Source of the DNA: Rhizoctonia solani
Lineage: Eukaryota > Basidiomycota > Agaricomycetes > Cantharellales > Ceratobasidiaceae
Assembly (NCBI RefSeq): GCF_016906535.1
Contig: NC_057375.1
Location: 682,001-746,000 of the forward strand
DNA: 64,000 nucleotides
Reading direction: 5' to 3'
The translations under genes were made by a program, and so were the position numbers. Shown here in pieces: positions 33,901 through 44,852 of the stretch (within the stretch, counting starts at the first letter, position 1; each line of letters begins with the position of its first letter). Under the pieces are notes generated by a model. It was not told the DNA's origin. It saw nothing but the letters and a program-made list of their open reading frames with translations, and made no database searches.

Positions 33901-34061
33901 GCGGATGAGCCCTAGCGGTTGAAACACTAACTCACATATAGTACGCATGTCCCACACGAGGGTTGGCCTCCATCACACTTGCAACGTCGCCTTCGGCATT
34001 CGTTGCAAGCACGAGAGACATACTGACCTCTTCGCTTTGACGACGATGTGGTGTTGCTCAT
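31000..34061 (-). CDS. Zn(II)2Cys6 transcription factor, copy 2 of a tandem pair
   Basis: Paralogue of the gene at 14955-18185, same strand and same exon plan. Starts MSNTTSSSKRRGQYVSRACN (ATG at 34061). Zinc cluster CNEC, RRRRCKC, DGGQPSCGTC, VLYGRQC, again with the sixth Cys after a 9-nt exon (33879-33887). Linker TKQLVESLHTKIQMLEAELA. Regulatory domain with MYRYIFDIDAGI, RLEHDTILSRCFKYGVAWLH, HYTPMLHCALIAYAAAFSDN, WLDYEFERPVAALPRALALL and LPRELLVWARSTSPIPH. The C-terminus is Gln/Pro/Ser-rich and ends EIWGHYMF (TAA at 31000). An 11-nt exon (32732-32742) codes for DKIM. The tails diverge from copy 1 far more than the domains do, which suggests relaxed or divergent activation regions after duplication. 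Confidence 0.85.
32732..32742 (-). other. 11-nt microexon in transcription factor copy 2
   Basis: ACAAAATTATG between acceptor CTGGCAG and donor GTATAC. It codes for DKIM and joins to ALELKHQYD. Same place and phases as 16861-16871. Confidence 0.6.
33879..33887 (-). other. 9-nt microexon in transcription factor copy 2
   Basis: GGGCGCCAG (Gly-Arg-Gln) between acceptor CTTACAG and donor GTGCGA, phase 0. It joins CVLY to CSWSMENDARR and keeps zinc-cluster spacing. Confidence 0.65.
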
Positions 34062-36406
34062 GCCAGAGTTCAAACTGTAGTGGTTTGAGTCGATGGGTTG
34101 TGGGTTGACAAATTGTGCTCAACATCAAACTTGTTCCTTGCTTTTCCCGAAGGTGTATGCACACGTAATGCTTGAGCCCTGATATGAATCTCGGCTGTCG
34201 GCCATGTGCTGAAGTTGCCCCTCTAAAGGACACGACTGTAGATCGTCGTGCGATTCAATATCTGCGCAATTCTTCTGGTCAAATACTATTCAACATCCGA
34301 GCGAATATACCTCTGCGATACAAAAGCAGAGTGTCATTGGGCTTCATGTTTTGCTTTCTACGCAACCCCGGAGCCGCTCCACTTGAAATACAGCTACTCC
34401 AAGATAAATGATTGCTTCTTCTACGCGATGCGGATAAACAGAGTTGAATGAGAGGTTGATAGAATGAAACTGACCTTTGCTGTAGGCCAGAGTCAAGCCT
34501 CCGAATTTCAGGATGAGTAACCCATTTGTGTACTCGATCTTCGGCGATGTACCAAACGGGTACGAACAATAAACAGCCTCAACGCTCTTACGGAATTAGT
34601 CCGGAGAGCTTCATGATCCAAAAAAACGCGATTGTGATCCATATTTTCCTGTAAGTTAGCCTGACCGCACAGTCCTCAACCAATCCGGATAGCGGGCCCA
34701 CAATGGCAAGATATCGAACCATACGCTCATGTAAGCTCATGTAGGCATGGTGGTGTAACTGAATCTGAGTACAGCTCCTCAAGTAGATGTACCTGTTTTG
34801 TTACTTTGACCGTCCAACTGTATATCAAGAATGTAGCTAACTAACGACAAATAATGATCCCTCCCTTGCCTTTCGTTGGTAAGACTTTGTCTGAATTCGT
34901 CGTGCTATATTTTCGTGATTTTACATTTAGCGAGTCTATTCGCCGATCAGGTGCTCGTATCAAGAATGGAAGTATATTGTATGGCTTGGTGCCTGCAGTG
35001 TCATTCGTGTTCGAAGCTCTACATATAGTGTACTCTTCGTTGAAGGGTCAAGTTTTCCCTGGAAGGTTTGAGCGGGCGGTCAGACATTAAGTTTGGTAAT
35101 TAAGGATTTGTACTCCGTCGTAGACCGAATCCCAGGACCGAAGGGCTATTTTAATCGCTCACCCTAACGCATCTGAGGTGTTGCATTATACGAGTTATAC
35201 TAGTAGCTCTTGATTTGTCGTATGCCTTACGCCCAAAGTCCGAATCATTTCCCGTGTTTCTCACAACTGGGCGGAAAATGTAAGGGAGCAAGCAATCAAA
35301 TCAGTACATCTCAATACTCTGCGGAGGCCCGAAAAACTCCGGGGCGCTCACTCACTCGTAAATGTGAGCGAGTGCTTCGAAGCGTCAGGTATAGCGTCCC
35401 GAAGTGCTCGTAGGACGCTCCGGAGCACTCCGGATCCAATTGGCTCTAAATGAACAGGTCCGCAGAATCTGAGCAATCTGGAAGGCCCCGGGGTTTGGGG
35501 GGTCCCCATGAAATAGCGAGTACCCAGAGAGTCCGCTATTCCGGCAAAGATGCCAGAGGTCAAGGTGCCAAAGATGATGTAGCCGGAGGATTTACGCGCA
35601 AGTTTATCCCCGAAATATCCCCCTCCCCCAAGGAACTTAAGTGAATCTCATGTAATGATAGACGCTGCCGCAATGAATCATTCTCATAAGGAAAAATAAG
35701 TGGAAAAGACCTGAGAACTCTGACATATCTTCATACTCTTTAGAAACCCCATACCTTATGTGCTTTTTGAGTATGTTACGAAAAGCGGATCATGAGTCGG
35801 AAACCGATGTCACATGTTGTACACTGTAGCGTTGCCGGGAACAACCTAGGACCACCAAGTGCCAAGCCTTCTGCGTTTTTTTCAGCTTCAATAAGCTGTT
35901 TTTATCATGATTTAAGAAGCCAAATTCCGATCCAATTCCGGAACCCTGTTGTTGTGGGAATCACTACTATGGAAGCTCGGGTCTTGATTTGAAGTACAAT
36001 GCTCTTAATCTAACTGGTCGCACCCATGGTCTTGAAGAAAAGCAAGCCAATGGGGGGGGGAGCTTGGATCTCATGGTCTGAGACTTGGACTTAACCCATG
36101 GGAACCCGAGCTAACCCCCACCGCCGAGTTGCAAAAGCACATTCTTCTGAGTCTCGCTATTCGCTGTTCTCTTATACTTTGTTTTTTTTTTTTTGACTTG
36201 GTTCTATGTCGCAATCTGTCTAGAGTTTGTGATGAGTTTGTCTTGTTCAAGTGTAACTGGTTAAATGCGGGTGAAAAAGGGTTCTACGCGTGACCATTTC
36301 TCACGTTCATTCACTCACGTGACGATGGACACACCTAACATGACACGTTCACTTGTCACTTAATTACTTTACAAAATTCCCTGTCGAGAGATTGTCCAAG
36401 AGTAAG
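34062..36406. other. Divergent intergenic region between copy 2 and the UBX gene
   Basis: No supported gene. 35290-35430 holds several short inverted words around GAGCACTCCGGA and CACTCGTAAATGTGAGCGAGTG. Homopolymers occur at 36051-36060 (G) and 36181-36195 (T). A 78-codon frame at 34854-35090 is not recognisable. The UBX promoter should lie in the last 300 bases. Confidence 0.4.
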
Positions 36407-38264
36407 ATGGAAACGGACATTGTCGGCAGCTTGAACGAAGATCAACAGCGCGCTCTTGTACAAGTCCAAGAGGTTACTGGTGCCGCCAACCCACAACGCG
36501 AGATTGCAGAGTTAAGGAAGGCGAATTGGGATGTACAGGTTGGTTTTTGTCATTATTTAAGAAGCGGTTGTCCAATCGCCAATTTGACGGGACCACCAGA
36601 CGGCTCTACAGGCGATATTTGACGAGAGTGCTACAGTACCTATGCCTGGTGGCAGCCATGGAAGTAATTCACGGATCGAGCAGATGGAATTGGATGATTC
36701 CCTTCAACGAGGGTCCACCAGACGTGCCCCTGCGGTGAGCTGAAATCTGGTGCTTCTTGGATCTGATACTAATTTTCTGCTTGAGTCCGCCTACGCCTCC
36801 ACTCCTCAGCCAGGCCTTAACCTATTCCGTGCGCTCGCCTATCCATTCTCTCTCACCTTGTCGCTCTTCACCTTTGTGCTGCGCATTGTCGGCTTCCCAC
36901 TTCGAGTTATCGGTGTCCCCCTCCCACGCCTTCCCCATATCTCATTGATTGGCGCGTTAGCATTCTTCAATCGGGCACGACGGCCTGGTGGTGACATAGA
37001 CGACCCAAGGGCGGCTGCGTTACGTTGGGTCCGACAGCTGGAAGAAGAAACGGGCGCAGTCTCTATTGGCAGAGTTAGGGAACTAGAAAAAGGGGCAGAG
37101 ATCGAAGGAGAAACCAAGGGCAAAGAAACTCTCAGCTCCGGAATTCTTCCAAATTTCTTTATTGGGAGTTACGAAGAAGCTTTGAGGGCCGCGCAACGGG
37201 AATTAAGGATATTGTGTGTGATCATCGTAAGTGAGGAACACGACGATGTAGCACCATTTAAACGGTGAGGAAGCGTCCCACAAAATATATCAGTATTGAC
37301 CTGTGATATTTTCCAGCAATGTTCTTGCAAACGAAGAAGTTGTCAATGCTCTCACTGAACACAACTTTATCGTTTGGGGTGGCGATATCCGGGACCAAGA
37401 AGCGTATCAAGGTTGGCTGAATCAACGCAACTCAAGTCTCAACTAATAGTCCATTTAGCATCGCTCAAGCTGGCAGCCACAACCTATCCATTTGTAGCCT
37501 TTGTATCCTTACTTCCTCCTCCCTCAACGCGTTCTTCGTCTACGTCTACTGCAAGCCAACTATCGGTTGTTTCTCGGCTCAACCCACTTTCCCCAGCTGC
37601 CTTCGTGACTCACATCTCTCACACTGTAATCCCTCGAGCCCAACCGTTCCTTCAACGCCTGCGAGCCGCTGAGCAACAGCGCGTACACGAGCGACAACTT
37701 CGTGAAGAGCAAGATCGAGCCTTTGAAGAATCTATGCGTCGTGATGGAGAAAGAATTCGCGCAGCACGAGAACGCGAGCGGGAGGCTGAGGAACGGGCGG
37801 CCCAAGAGGCCGAACGTGAACGATTGAAACAAGAAGACGAGAAGAGACGTGAGCATCATCGCAGGGATCGTGAAATGTGGAGACGATGGGCGAGAAAGAA
37901 CTTAGTCCCCGACGAACCCGCTCAAGGTGTGCGTGTGACAGTTCGAATTCCCTCTGGCCAAAGGCGTATGCGTGTATTCCCAGCCTCAGCGCCGGTAAAA
38001 GCTATCTATGCTTTTGTCGAAACGCTGAGTATACCACCTGACCAGAGTCCTGCTGACGATCCTGTGTCACCTCCCGAAGGATACGAGCATGAATGGGGCT
38101 TTGAGCTTGCGACTACTTTCCCAAGAGTTCTTGTGCCATGCGAAGAAGAGACGGCTGTGGGTGATGTAGAGGTTCTGCGTGGTGGTGTAGTATTGGTGGT
38201 TGAGAAAAGCACTGACGAGGATGGAGAAAATGATGAGGATGAGGATGAGGATGATGACGAATAA
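36407..38264 (+). CDS. ubx2: UBX-domain ERAD factor, Ubx2/FAF2-like
   Basis: Recruits the Cdc48/p97 ATPase to ER membranes (and lipid droplets) for degradation of misfolded proteins. Exons 36407-36538, 36600-36734, 36786-37264, 37317-37411 and 37459-38264 sum to 549 codons (548 aa). In order: UBA-like N-terminus (LNEDQQRALVQVQEVTGAAN; ANWDVQTALQAIFDES), a hydrophobic hairpin (LAYPFSLTLSLFTFVLRIVG, about residues 112-140), a UAS thioredoxin-like domain (FFIGSYEEALRAAQRELRIL; FIVWGGDIRDQEAYQ), a long charged coiled coil (Arg/Glu-rich), then the UBX domain with the p97-binding FPR loop in TTFPRVLVP. The end is an acidic Asp/Glu run. The arrangement UBA-hairpin-UAS-UBX is that of FAF2/Ubx2. All splice junctions keep frame and no damage is seen. 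Confidence 0.92.
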
Positions 38265-38516
38265 TAATATTCTGTGTAAAATAATGTTCCTATAAATTCA
38301 CAACGGCAACCGAATATGATATCACTCCCGCTGAGCTACAGAGACACCGTATGCATGTCGAATTGAATCACCACCTGTACTCAAACAAACCGTCAGTGGA
38401 TCCGGTCATATAACATCAGCATTATCTCGCAAAGGAGAAAGTCTAATACGCTGTCGTATAGCTCAAAACACTGAGGTACTAAAATCGGTTTAAAGAAAAT
38501 TTAAACATGCATACAA
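38265..38516. other. Short spacer
   Basis: 3' end of the UBX gene and flank of the MITE; nothing else seen. Confidence 0.4.
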
Positions 38517-38518
38517 TA

Positions 38519-38646
38519 GAGAGTTTGCGAAATGGTTCTTTTCCTATTTTGGTTCTATTTTTGTAATGCCCCACTCTAATCAAGTCTACTGCGGAGTGTT
38601 ACATAGATAGAACCAAAACAGGAATAGAACTATTTCGCAAGCTCTC
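38519..38646. mobile_element. 128-bp MITE-like inverted-repeat element with TA duplication
   Basis: The left arm starts GAGAGTTTGCGAAATGGTTC and the right arm, read in reverse complement, starts GAGAGCTTGCGAAATAGTTC. About 44 bases pair with only a few mismatches, leaving a loop of roughly 40 bases. TA flanks both ends (38517-38518 and 38647-38648). No coding capacity. TA duplication fits Tc1/mariner-type transposition. Confidence 0.75.
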
Positions 38647-38648
38647 TA

Positions 38649-40025
38649 ATACAGATAACCTCATGAGTGAGAGTCTTTGGATCGGTACTTTGCAGATGTA
38701 CAATAACTCGTGGGTAATTTATACGTCTCATCTCTAATCTGTCAAGTGTTTCCATTTTCTCGACTTTTTTCATTGGTGAGAGACTGTCTTGATTCCATAT
38801 TTTTATCGGTACGCCCATCATACCACAAGCGAGGTCCACGTTTACTTGTAATCGCATGTTAAATAGTGTATATAACAGCCCGTATTTATTAAGATACGTG
38901 ACTCTTGTATTTGTGCACATTGGCTCGGATTTATCTGGCCTGCAGCCTCGGTGGCACCCCGAACAGTCGCGAGAGTCATAAATGTAAGTTTGGCGATAAC
39001 TTGGGGTGGGTGCTTCCGCGCTTTCGAGCTTTTACTTAAATGCTCTACAGCTATCTGATGAGATAAATTTCCATTACTTGTCCCCGCCCGGTACGGGAAA
39101 CTTGAAATCGGGACCGCCACAACCCAGAAATGGCCCAAAGTCGAGATTCTACGCGGTCAGTTAGTTAAAAAAATTCGGAGCCAAAAAAGCTACGCGTTGA
39201 ATGTATATATGCATCCAGACTCAGTTGTCGGTGAGTGGCTTGCTGGGTCGGAAAATCTTCGGAATTGGACCCTCATTTAGCCCAAAGTTATGATCTGCCA
39301 CTGGTGCACTGTTGATCTCCTCCATCACCTGGAACGCTCCCGAACGTTTTCCGTTCGATCAAAAGGCAAGGTTGGGAAGTAGAATAAGCCTGCTTCGATC
39401 GAGGCATAGTGTACTTCAGATCGGCAAACCGGGAGCTGTTCTGCTCCAGTCTAAGCTTCCGGACTCTCCGAGTGAATTCCGACGCCCCTTCCCTTCGGCT
39501 GGAGAACGCGTCAAACGTGTCATCCCGCATTTCGGCAAACCAGTTTTTCTTTCTGTCCGGTTGAAGACGAAGAATAGGGCTGGTTGGAGCGTCATCTAAT
39601 TTTGAACCGCCCCAAGAGCCAGTTTCGCTATGGTGGGTTGGGAAATTGGGACCAGTAACCACTATGACTTGTACATGTCTTGTATCTCACATCTCACACC
39701 CTGTTCACGCGAGACTAGCTCTTTCATTCGTATAGCACAAAATGACAGTAGTTATCGATACATAAACATCAAAGGCCCCAAAAACAACTAGGTCCGACTA
39801 GCGGACAAACCCCCAAAATAAAACAACAAAAAATGCGACCGAACCATATCACAGATACGTATATGCGCAGAGTACATCCAATAAACTTGCGAACAAAATG
39901 AGCTCCAGCTCGATACGATGAATATGAGTGTTCAAGTCGTTTTTTGGTGGATCTACCAACCAAATGCTCTAAAAGTAAAACGACCAGAGTTAAATGCGTG
40001 GAAAAGAGAATCAATAATAGTCGAC
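38649..40025. other. Intergenic, converging ends
   Basis: A 124-codon minus-strand frame at 39288-39662 reads like protein (for example KKNWFAEMRDDTFDAFSSRR) but I recognise no family and see no supporting introns. Otherwise nothing. Confidence 0.35.
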
Positions 40026-42138
40026 TTACTCTTCGTAAACTTCTACTCCTCCAACTTTCTTTCTGATTTCTCCATCCACAGAGTTTTCTGCCTGCCACAC
40101 CTCTTCAGCCAGTCCTGTTGGTCCACATACACCAATCATGACGCCCTTTGCCGGGTTGATGGGTGTAGAAGTCATCTCTGTGCGCTTAAGAACGTTTTCG
40201 AGGGCCAAAGATACATTAGGACGACCGGCCACGATGCGAATGCCGAACGGGAGCTTGGCAGGGACGACGTCGGTCGCTCGGGTGTAATGGACTGTTACGG
40301 TCAGAGTCATGTGCGCATCACTTGCGCGGGACAACAAGGTCGCAAATGCGGGGAGAAGAGGAGCGATAGCGCCTATGGCAATGTCAGAGCTTGTATTTGA
40401 ACAAGTGAATCAAACAACTTACTGTGGTCCTGAACAACCCAGACAAGCTCAGCGTACTTGGTACGTGTGCATCCATTTTCAGCAGCTGCGACAAGTTCTT
40501 CAACAGTGCTCGTTCCAAACGTAATCCCACTTCCTCCAACTACGACCAGAGCTGACGAAAACGATGATGGGATCGTGGAACCGGGTCCGCCATAGGGTCC
40601 TTCAACCACCACTTTAACGCGCGACCCGGAGCCAGAGGACTCTTCCGAGGTAACATGCTGAGAAAGCGAATAGAGGGAGTTTGTCCAGTCTCCAGCCTTT
40701 TTGACGAGTAGAGTAAGCCCATCTCCTCCGCCTTTCGGTGAGCTGATGCTCGCAATCTGTTCGAAAATTATCAGTTTAGTATGAAAGAAAAAAAGCAAAA
40801 AAGGCTTACAGTAAATGGGTGCGACTCGGCCCAGCCTAACATTCCCATTTTCGAGTTCAGGACACGAACACGAACATGTTGGCCTGCGCGCCAGCCTCGG
40901 CCGATCTCAGGGATTGACAACTGCTCGATTCGTGAGCTAAATTCATGTAAACGGTATCATATGGGCTGACCTGAGTGCACTTGAGTGCTGGGACAGGTGT
41001 GATCGTAGCCGTTGCGATTCTTGATTTGAATAAACGCAAGACCTGGTCCAAAGCGTACAAAGAAAGAGCAGCAATTGCATAGGGTATGGCACCAGGTGCA
41101 TGGTACATGATCTAAAACAATATTTAATTAGGCGGAATTGGCGCGACGCAGGCGATACCAACCGAGACACCAAACAGCAAAAATCCTATCCAATGAGCGT
41201 GCCAAAAGATTGTGTATGAGCTTCGTCGAACCGGTGGGAGCGACACCACAGTGAGGAAGACGAGGCCCCCAAATGCAAACCAGCCCCATACTTGGCGTTT
41301 AGCTATGAATGACAGATGTGTTTAATATCTTAGAAGATCAAAGGAGAAGAAAGGGACCGACCGGCAATAGACAGGGTTCCGGTCTTAGTCCATTTGACAA
41401 CTAAGGCACAGACATTTAATACAGGAACAAGATAAGAAAAAAGGACAACTCACGATATCCAACGACGTGGAACAGTGCTGAAACGAACATGAGCTGACCG
41501 ACCCAGCGGTGGATATAATTGAGCTACCAATGGCATTAGCAAATATGGCGGACCCGAAATTAATTTTATTAAGAAACCTTTTCATAGCCTTTGCCCAATA
41601 GAGTCCCAACCGGTCCGTTCTTGACACCAAATAATACAACGATGGGAGCTTGAGAGATACACACGAATCCCGCCCTAGTGCAATTGTTTACAGGGTTCGA
41701 AAATAGAAACATGGCTACAGCGACACCTGCCATGTACGTAGTCATAACAGTGTACTGTCCGACCGAGTAACCATCGTATCGCGCATTAGCAAATTTGGAG
41801 ATTGGGTGAAGCCAGGTCGAGTAGGATGGGATGTGAACTGGTAGCTTGGGAGTCTTGTTGCGGTCCGGGATGGACTTTGCATCAGTGAGGTCGACTTTGT
41901 ATGGTGCAATATTACTTTCGTCCGATCCAGCTTTGTCATCTAAGGAGCTGCCATCGTTAAGGGTGACTTTTGTGGCGAGCGGCTTAGCGTTCCGGAGAAC
42001 AAACCCCTCACAATGTGGTAGACTCAGTCGAGCCACCAGGCGGGGAAAACCAAAGACAGCAAAGAGAAATATGCAAAAAAGCAGTGCGGCATCGAGGTAA
42101 AGGACCAGTGATTCGTTTGAGGCAAGAATAGGTGCCAT
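40026..42138 (-). CDS. Ferric/cupric reductase, FRE family
   Basis: A plasma-membrane flavocytochrome that passes electrons from NADPH through FAD and two hemes to external Fe(III)/Cu(II), ahead of iron uptake. ATG at 42138, TAA at 40026. N-terminal helix (LYLDAALLFCIFLFAVFGF), soluble loop, then ferric-reductase membrane domain: YTVMTTYMAGVAVAMFLF, NYIHRWVGQLMFVSALFHVV (heme His pair), VWGWFAFGGLVFLTVVSLPP, FWHAHWIGFLLFGVS (second His pair). FAD domain: GWRAGQHVRVRV and HPFTIASISSPKGG. NAD(P) domain: VVVGGSGITFGTSTVEELVA, MTLTVTVHYTRATD, GVMIGVCGPTGLAEEV. At least seven introns, all GT-AG, including HPFT|IAS and QDH|SAIAP; no frameshift seen. It ends GGVEVYEE. With no multicopper oxidase nearby, coupling to high-affinity uptake cannot be inferred. 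Confidence 0.9.
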
Positions 42139-43489
42139 CTAGACACTTTTCAGTAAGGATTGTCGGAGGAGCAAGGATGGTCGTTGGGGAGGCGTCAAGC
42201 TATCCCAAATAACACAAGGACAAGTCTATGCTCGTCGTGCTATGTCAAAAGGTTAGACCGAAGAACAAAAACGGAGGGGAGGAGGAAAGGGAGGAGGGGA
42301 GGAAAGTGGTTGGGAGGAAGAAGGATGAAAAGAGAAAGGAACATCCGCTTCGGTCCAAATATCTCCGGCGTAAAGAGTGGACATCGGAGTGATGACTAAG
42401 CAGATCTAGCCGGGCATAGAACTCTCCCGGTTAGATTAGCCATATTCGGTCGACACACTCATATAACATTCTTACTTCAGGCCAACCATTCAAAATAATG
42501 AAATAGATATTTTAGATTATGAGTAAGGATATCGCGTGTACACTTAAGCTTTGCCAGCAATAACCCCCAACCACAGCCTTGGCCACCTTTGTTTAACCAG
42601 TTTGTCAATACCACCTTCTCCGGGTTCATCTAAATCCACAGCATATCATAGAGATATCCTATTTGTTATACCATCTAGATGCTATCTAGTACGTATATTC
42701 ACGATGGCTGCTTTTAGCTAACCGAATTTCATCCAACCATCAACCGTTTCTTCTTGCACGCTTCGCCAAACAGGAGCTATCTCAGTAGATGCTCACCTGT
42801 TTCGATTAGAACTGGATCATCCAGTATCCCACTTCCTTCCTGATCCGCGCCTAATCACATAACAATATTGGCACTTCTTTCAGATCGTCGTCTTAACCCC
42901 TCGGATGACAAGATGTACAACAGCCTGGATGTGTGTCTGTTTATTTACTGGGCAAAAACGTACTGTAATAATATATCTGAGATATCTTCAGCATCATATA
43001 CTCGTCATAGATCTCTCATTCACTTGGAGTTGTTACTGGAAACATTTCTGGTTACCGATCTGGCACCTGTCATAGAAAAACCCACATGTACGAAGCTCTG
43101 GACTTAGTTACAAAGTCTCGAAAGAGCGATCTACCATCTGCTTGAAACCCAATTCTGATATGTGCTATATCAATATCCATATAAGAAACAAGCTCTTGAC
43201 TTTCTAAGGACTACCCTTCATAGTTAATCCCCTTACCTCAGTGTACATTTAGGTGGGAAATTTTGATCTGCTAGTAAATAGGACACTGAGCGGCCTGTTG
43301 CAGGATGGCTTATGGGCCCATCTACGTGAGGCCTCAGGTGAATTTGATATAGATTTCCGAGTTTGATTCCTGTGAACGGATAGAGCTATATCAGCGGACC
43401 AAATACGCAATACGAATACGGTCTTCTGTAGCTATAGACCGCCGACCATCACGTGATTAGATTACTGAGACTGAGCTGCCCCATGTATG
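42139..43489. other. Promoter region of the ferric reductase and intergenic DNA
   Basis: 42260-42345 is a purine-rich run (GGAGGGGAGG, AAGGATGAAAAGAGAAAGG). No gene seen in 42350-43489. Two GATAA-type words occur upstream of the start, not enough to claim an iron-regulator site. Confidence 0.4.
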
Positions 43490-43950
43490 CGGGTGTGCTT
43501 ACATTGGAAGGCTTGCCACCATGTCGCCAAGTGCAAACCGGCGTGGTGGGCAGACGCCGGAGCCGGTGCGCCCAAGACGTGGGCACGGCTCACGGGTCAG
43601 GGTGGCCATCTGCGCTCGGCGACCTGGTGATAGGGAATGATGATGGAAAAAAAATACAGCAAGTGTGTTGTTCGACCTGTTCGTCAGCAGGGTGTAGGTC
43701 AATGTTCGCGACTGCTTGTAAGGCGGCGACCTCGTCATCTCGTGAATGCCAGCTTTCCAGGCCCAAGACTAGTCATGTGGCTCGTCGCACCACCTACCGA
43801 CATTCTCTCCGCCACTTGCGCCCAATTGATATTTGGTGAGTCTCCGAATCCTCTAGCATGCGCATTCACTATACTATTAGAAGCTCTAAATATTGCCGTT
43901 ACAGGCCCAGCCGCGAGCACGGATAACGACGTGGTGTGACCAACGGTCAC
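43490..43950 (-). CDS. Possible small gene, unrecognised
   Basis: Two neighbouring minus-strand frames look protein-like: MTVGHTTSLSVLAAG ... INWAQVAERMSVGGATSHMT then SLGPGKLAF (43735-43950), and DDEVAALQAVANIDLHPADE then QVEQHT (about 43745 down to 43660). They are offset by one base at about 43740, as in the genes with single-base indels. The phrase NWxxVAERMxVGGAT recalls short fungal proteins with a Myb-like helix, but that is a guess. The first frame also contains a plausible 50-nt GT-AG intron. Expression data would be needed to accept it. Confidence 0.25.
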
Positions 43951-44789
43951 TTATGCGTGTCCGATCTTCATGAAATTCTATTTACCTAAAGATACGCGAT
44001 TCTGAATATATATAGGTGATACTTGGCACTTGGCAGGTGATGTATCGATACGAAGGCTCCCGTAATAAGAATAAATAAATAGCTGAAACATTCTTTACGG
44101 ATCTCTAATAGGCTGTATAAGTTTCTCCGGGAAACAAACACATAACCCCCGAGCTGATTTCAAAGTAAACGTGATGAATATAGTGAAAAGCGACCGAGGG
44201 CGGTTAAGAGCGGTTAAGAGCGGCTAGAGAGTTCACGATCTGTAACCAGCCGGTGTATGAGTAAAACGGATCAGTTTCAGTCCAGAAAAAGCCCTTGCTT
44301 GTTAGCAGGATAAGCATTCGGATAATTGCGCCCGATAACATAAGGCTTCATGTGCCCACCACATTCTGCTTCCCACCACCAGTTGTACAATTTACCAGAG
44401 CGCCAAAATCTCTTTGCTGATAAACATTTGATATTGTACATGTCAAATATAGAAGCAACTCGTAGTATGTGGTTTGTTACATGCCCATAGATGTACACAG
44501 AGGTGTTTCGCACATATTCATACCACTGGTGCGTTTTTTCCGGAAAATCTCCGTTGATAATCAAAGATTGGCTGTCATGCTCATGTGATGATAGGTCTAC
44601 TTAACCGATGTTTTGGCCCTCTTCTAACCCCTAGGAGCGGCGAATTTCTTCAATAGTCGGTACCCCAAGCCCCTCATTCTGCCTAGCCGTTTTTTCATGA
44701 GACGGCACCGTTTCATACATGATTTTTGAGCTCCGAATATTCGCCGTAATACGTTACGCCTTGAACGCATCATGCAGTCCATGAGAGTG
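43951..44789. other. Intergenic
   Basis: A minus-strand frame of 95 codons at 44277-44564 (with SAKRFWRSGKLYNWWWEAEC) is open but not recognised. Near 44199-44228 the word GAGCGGTTAA is repeated in tandem two to three times. Confidence 0.35.
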
Positions 44790-44797
44790 TATATAAG
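44790..44797 (+). promoter_or_regulatory. TATA box of pyranose 2-oxidase
   Basis: TATATAAG lies 56 bases upstream of the ATG at 44853, with a CT/CA-rich leader between. Confidence 0.55.
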
Positions 44798-44852
44798 GCC
44801 ACCAATGGCTGGGTGGTCAGTATTCACTTCTACCACAACATTCAGTATAAAC

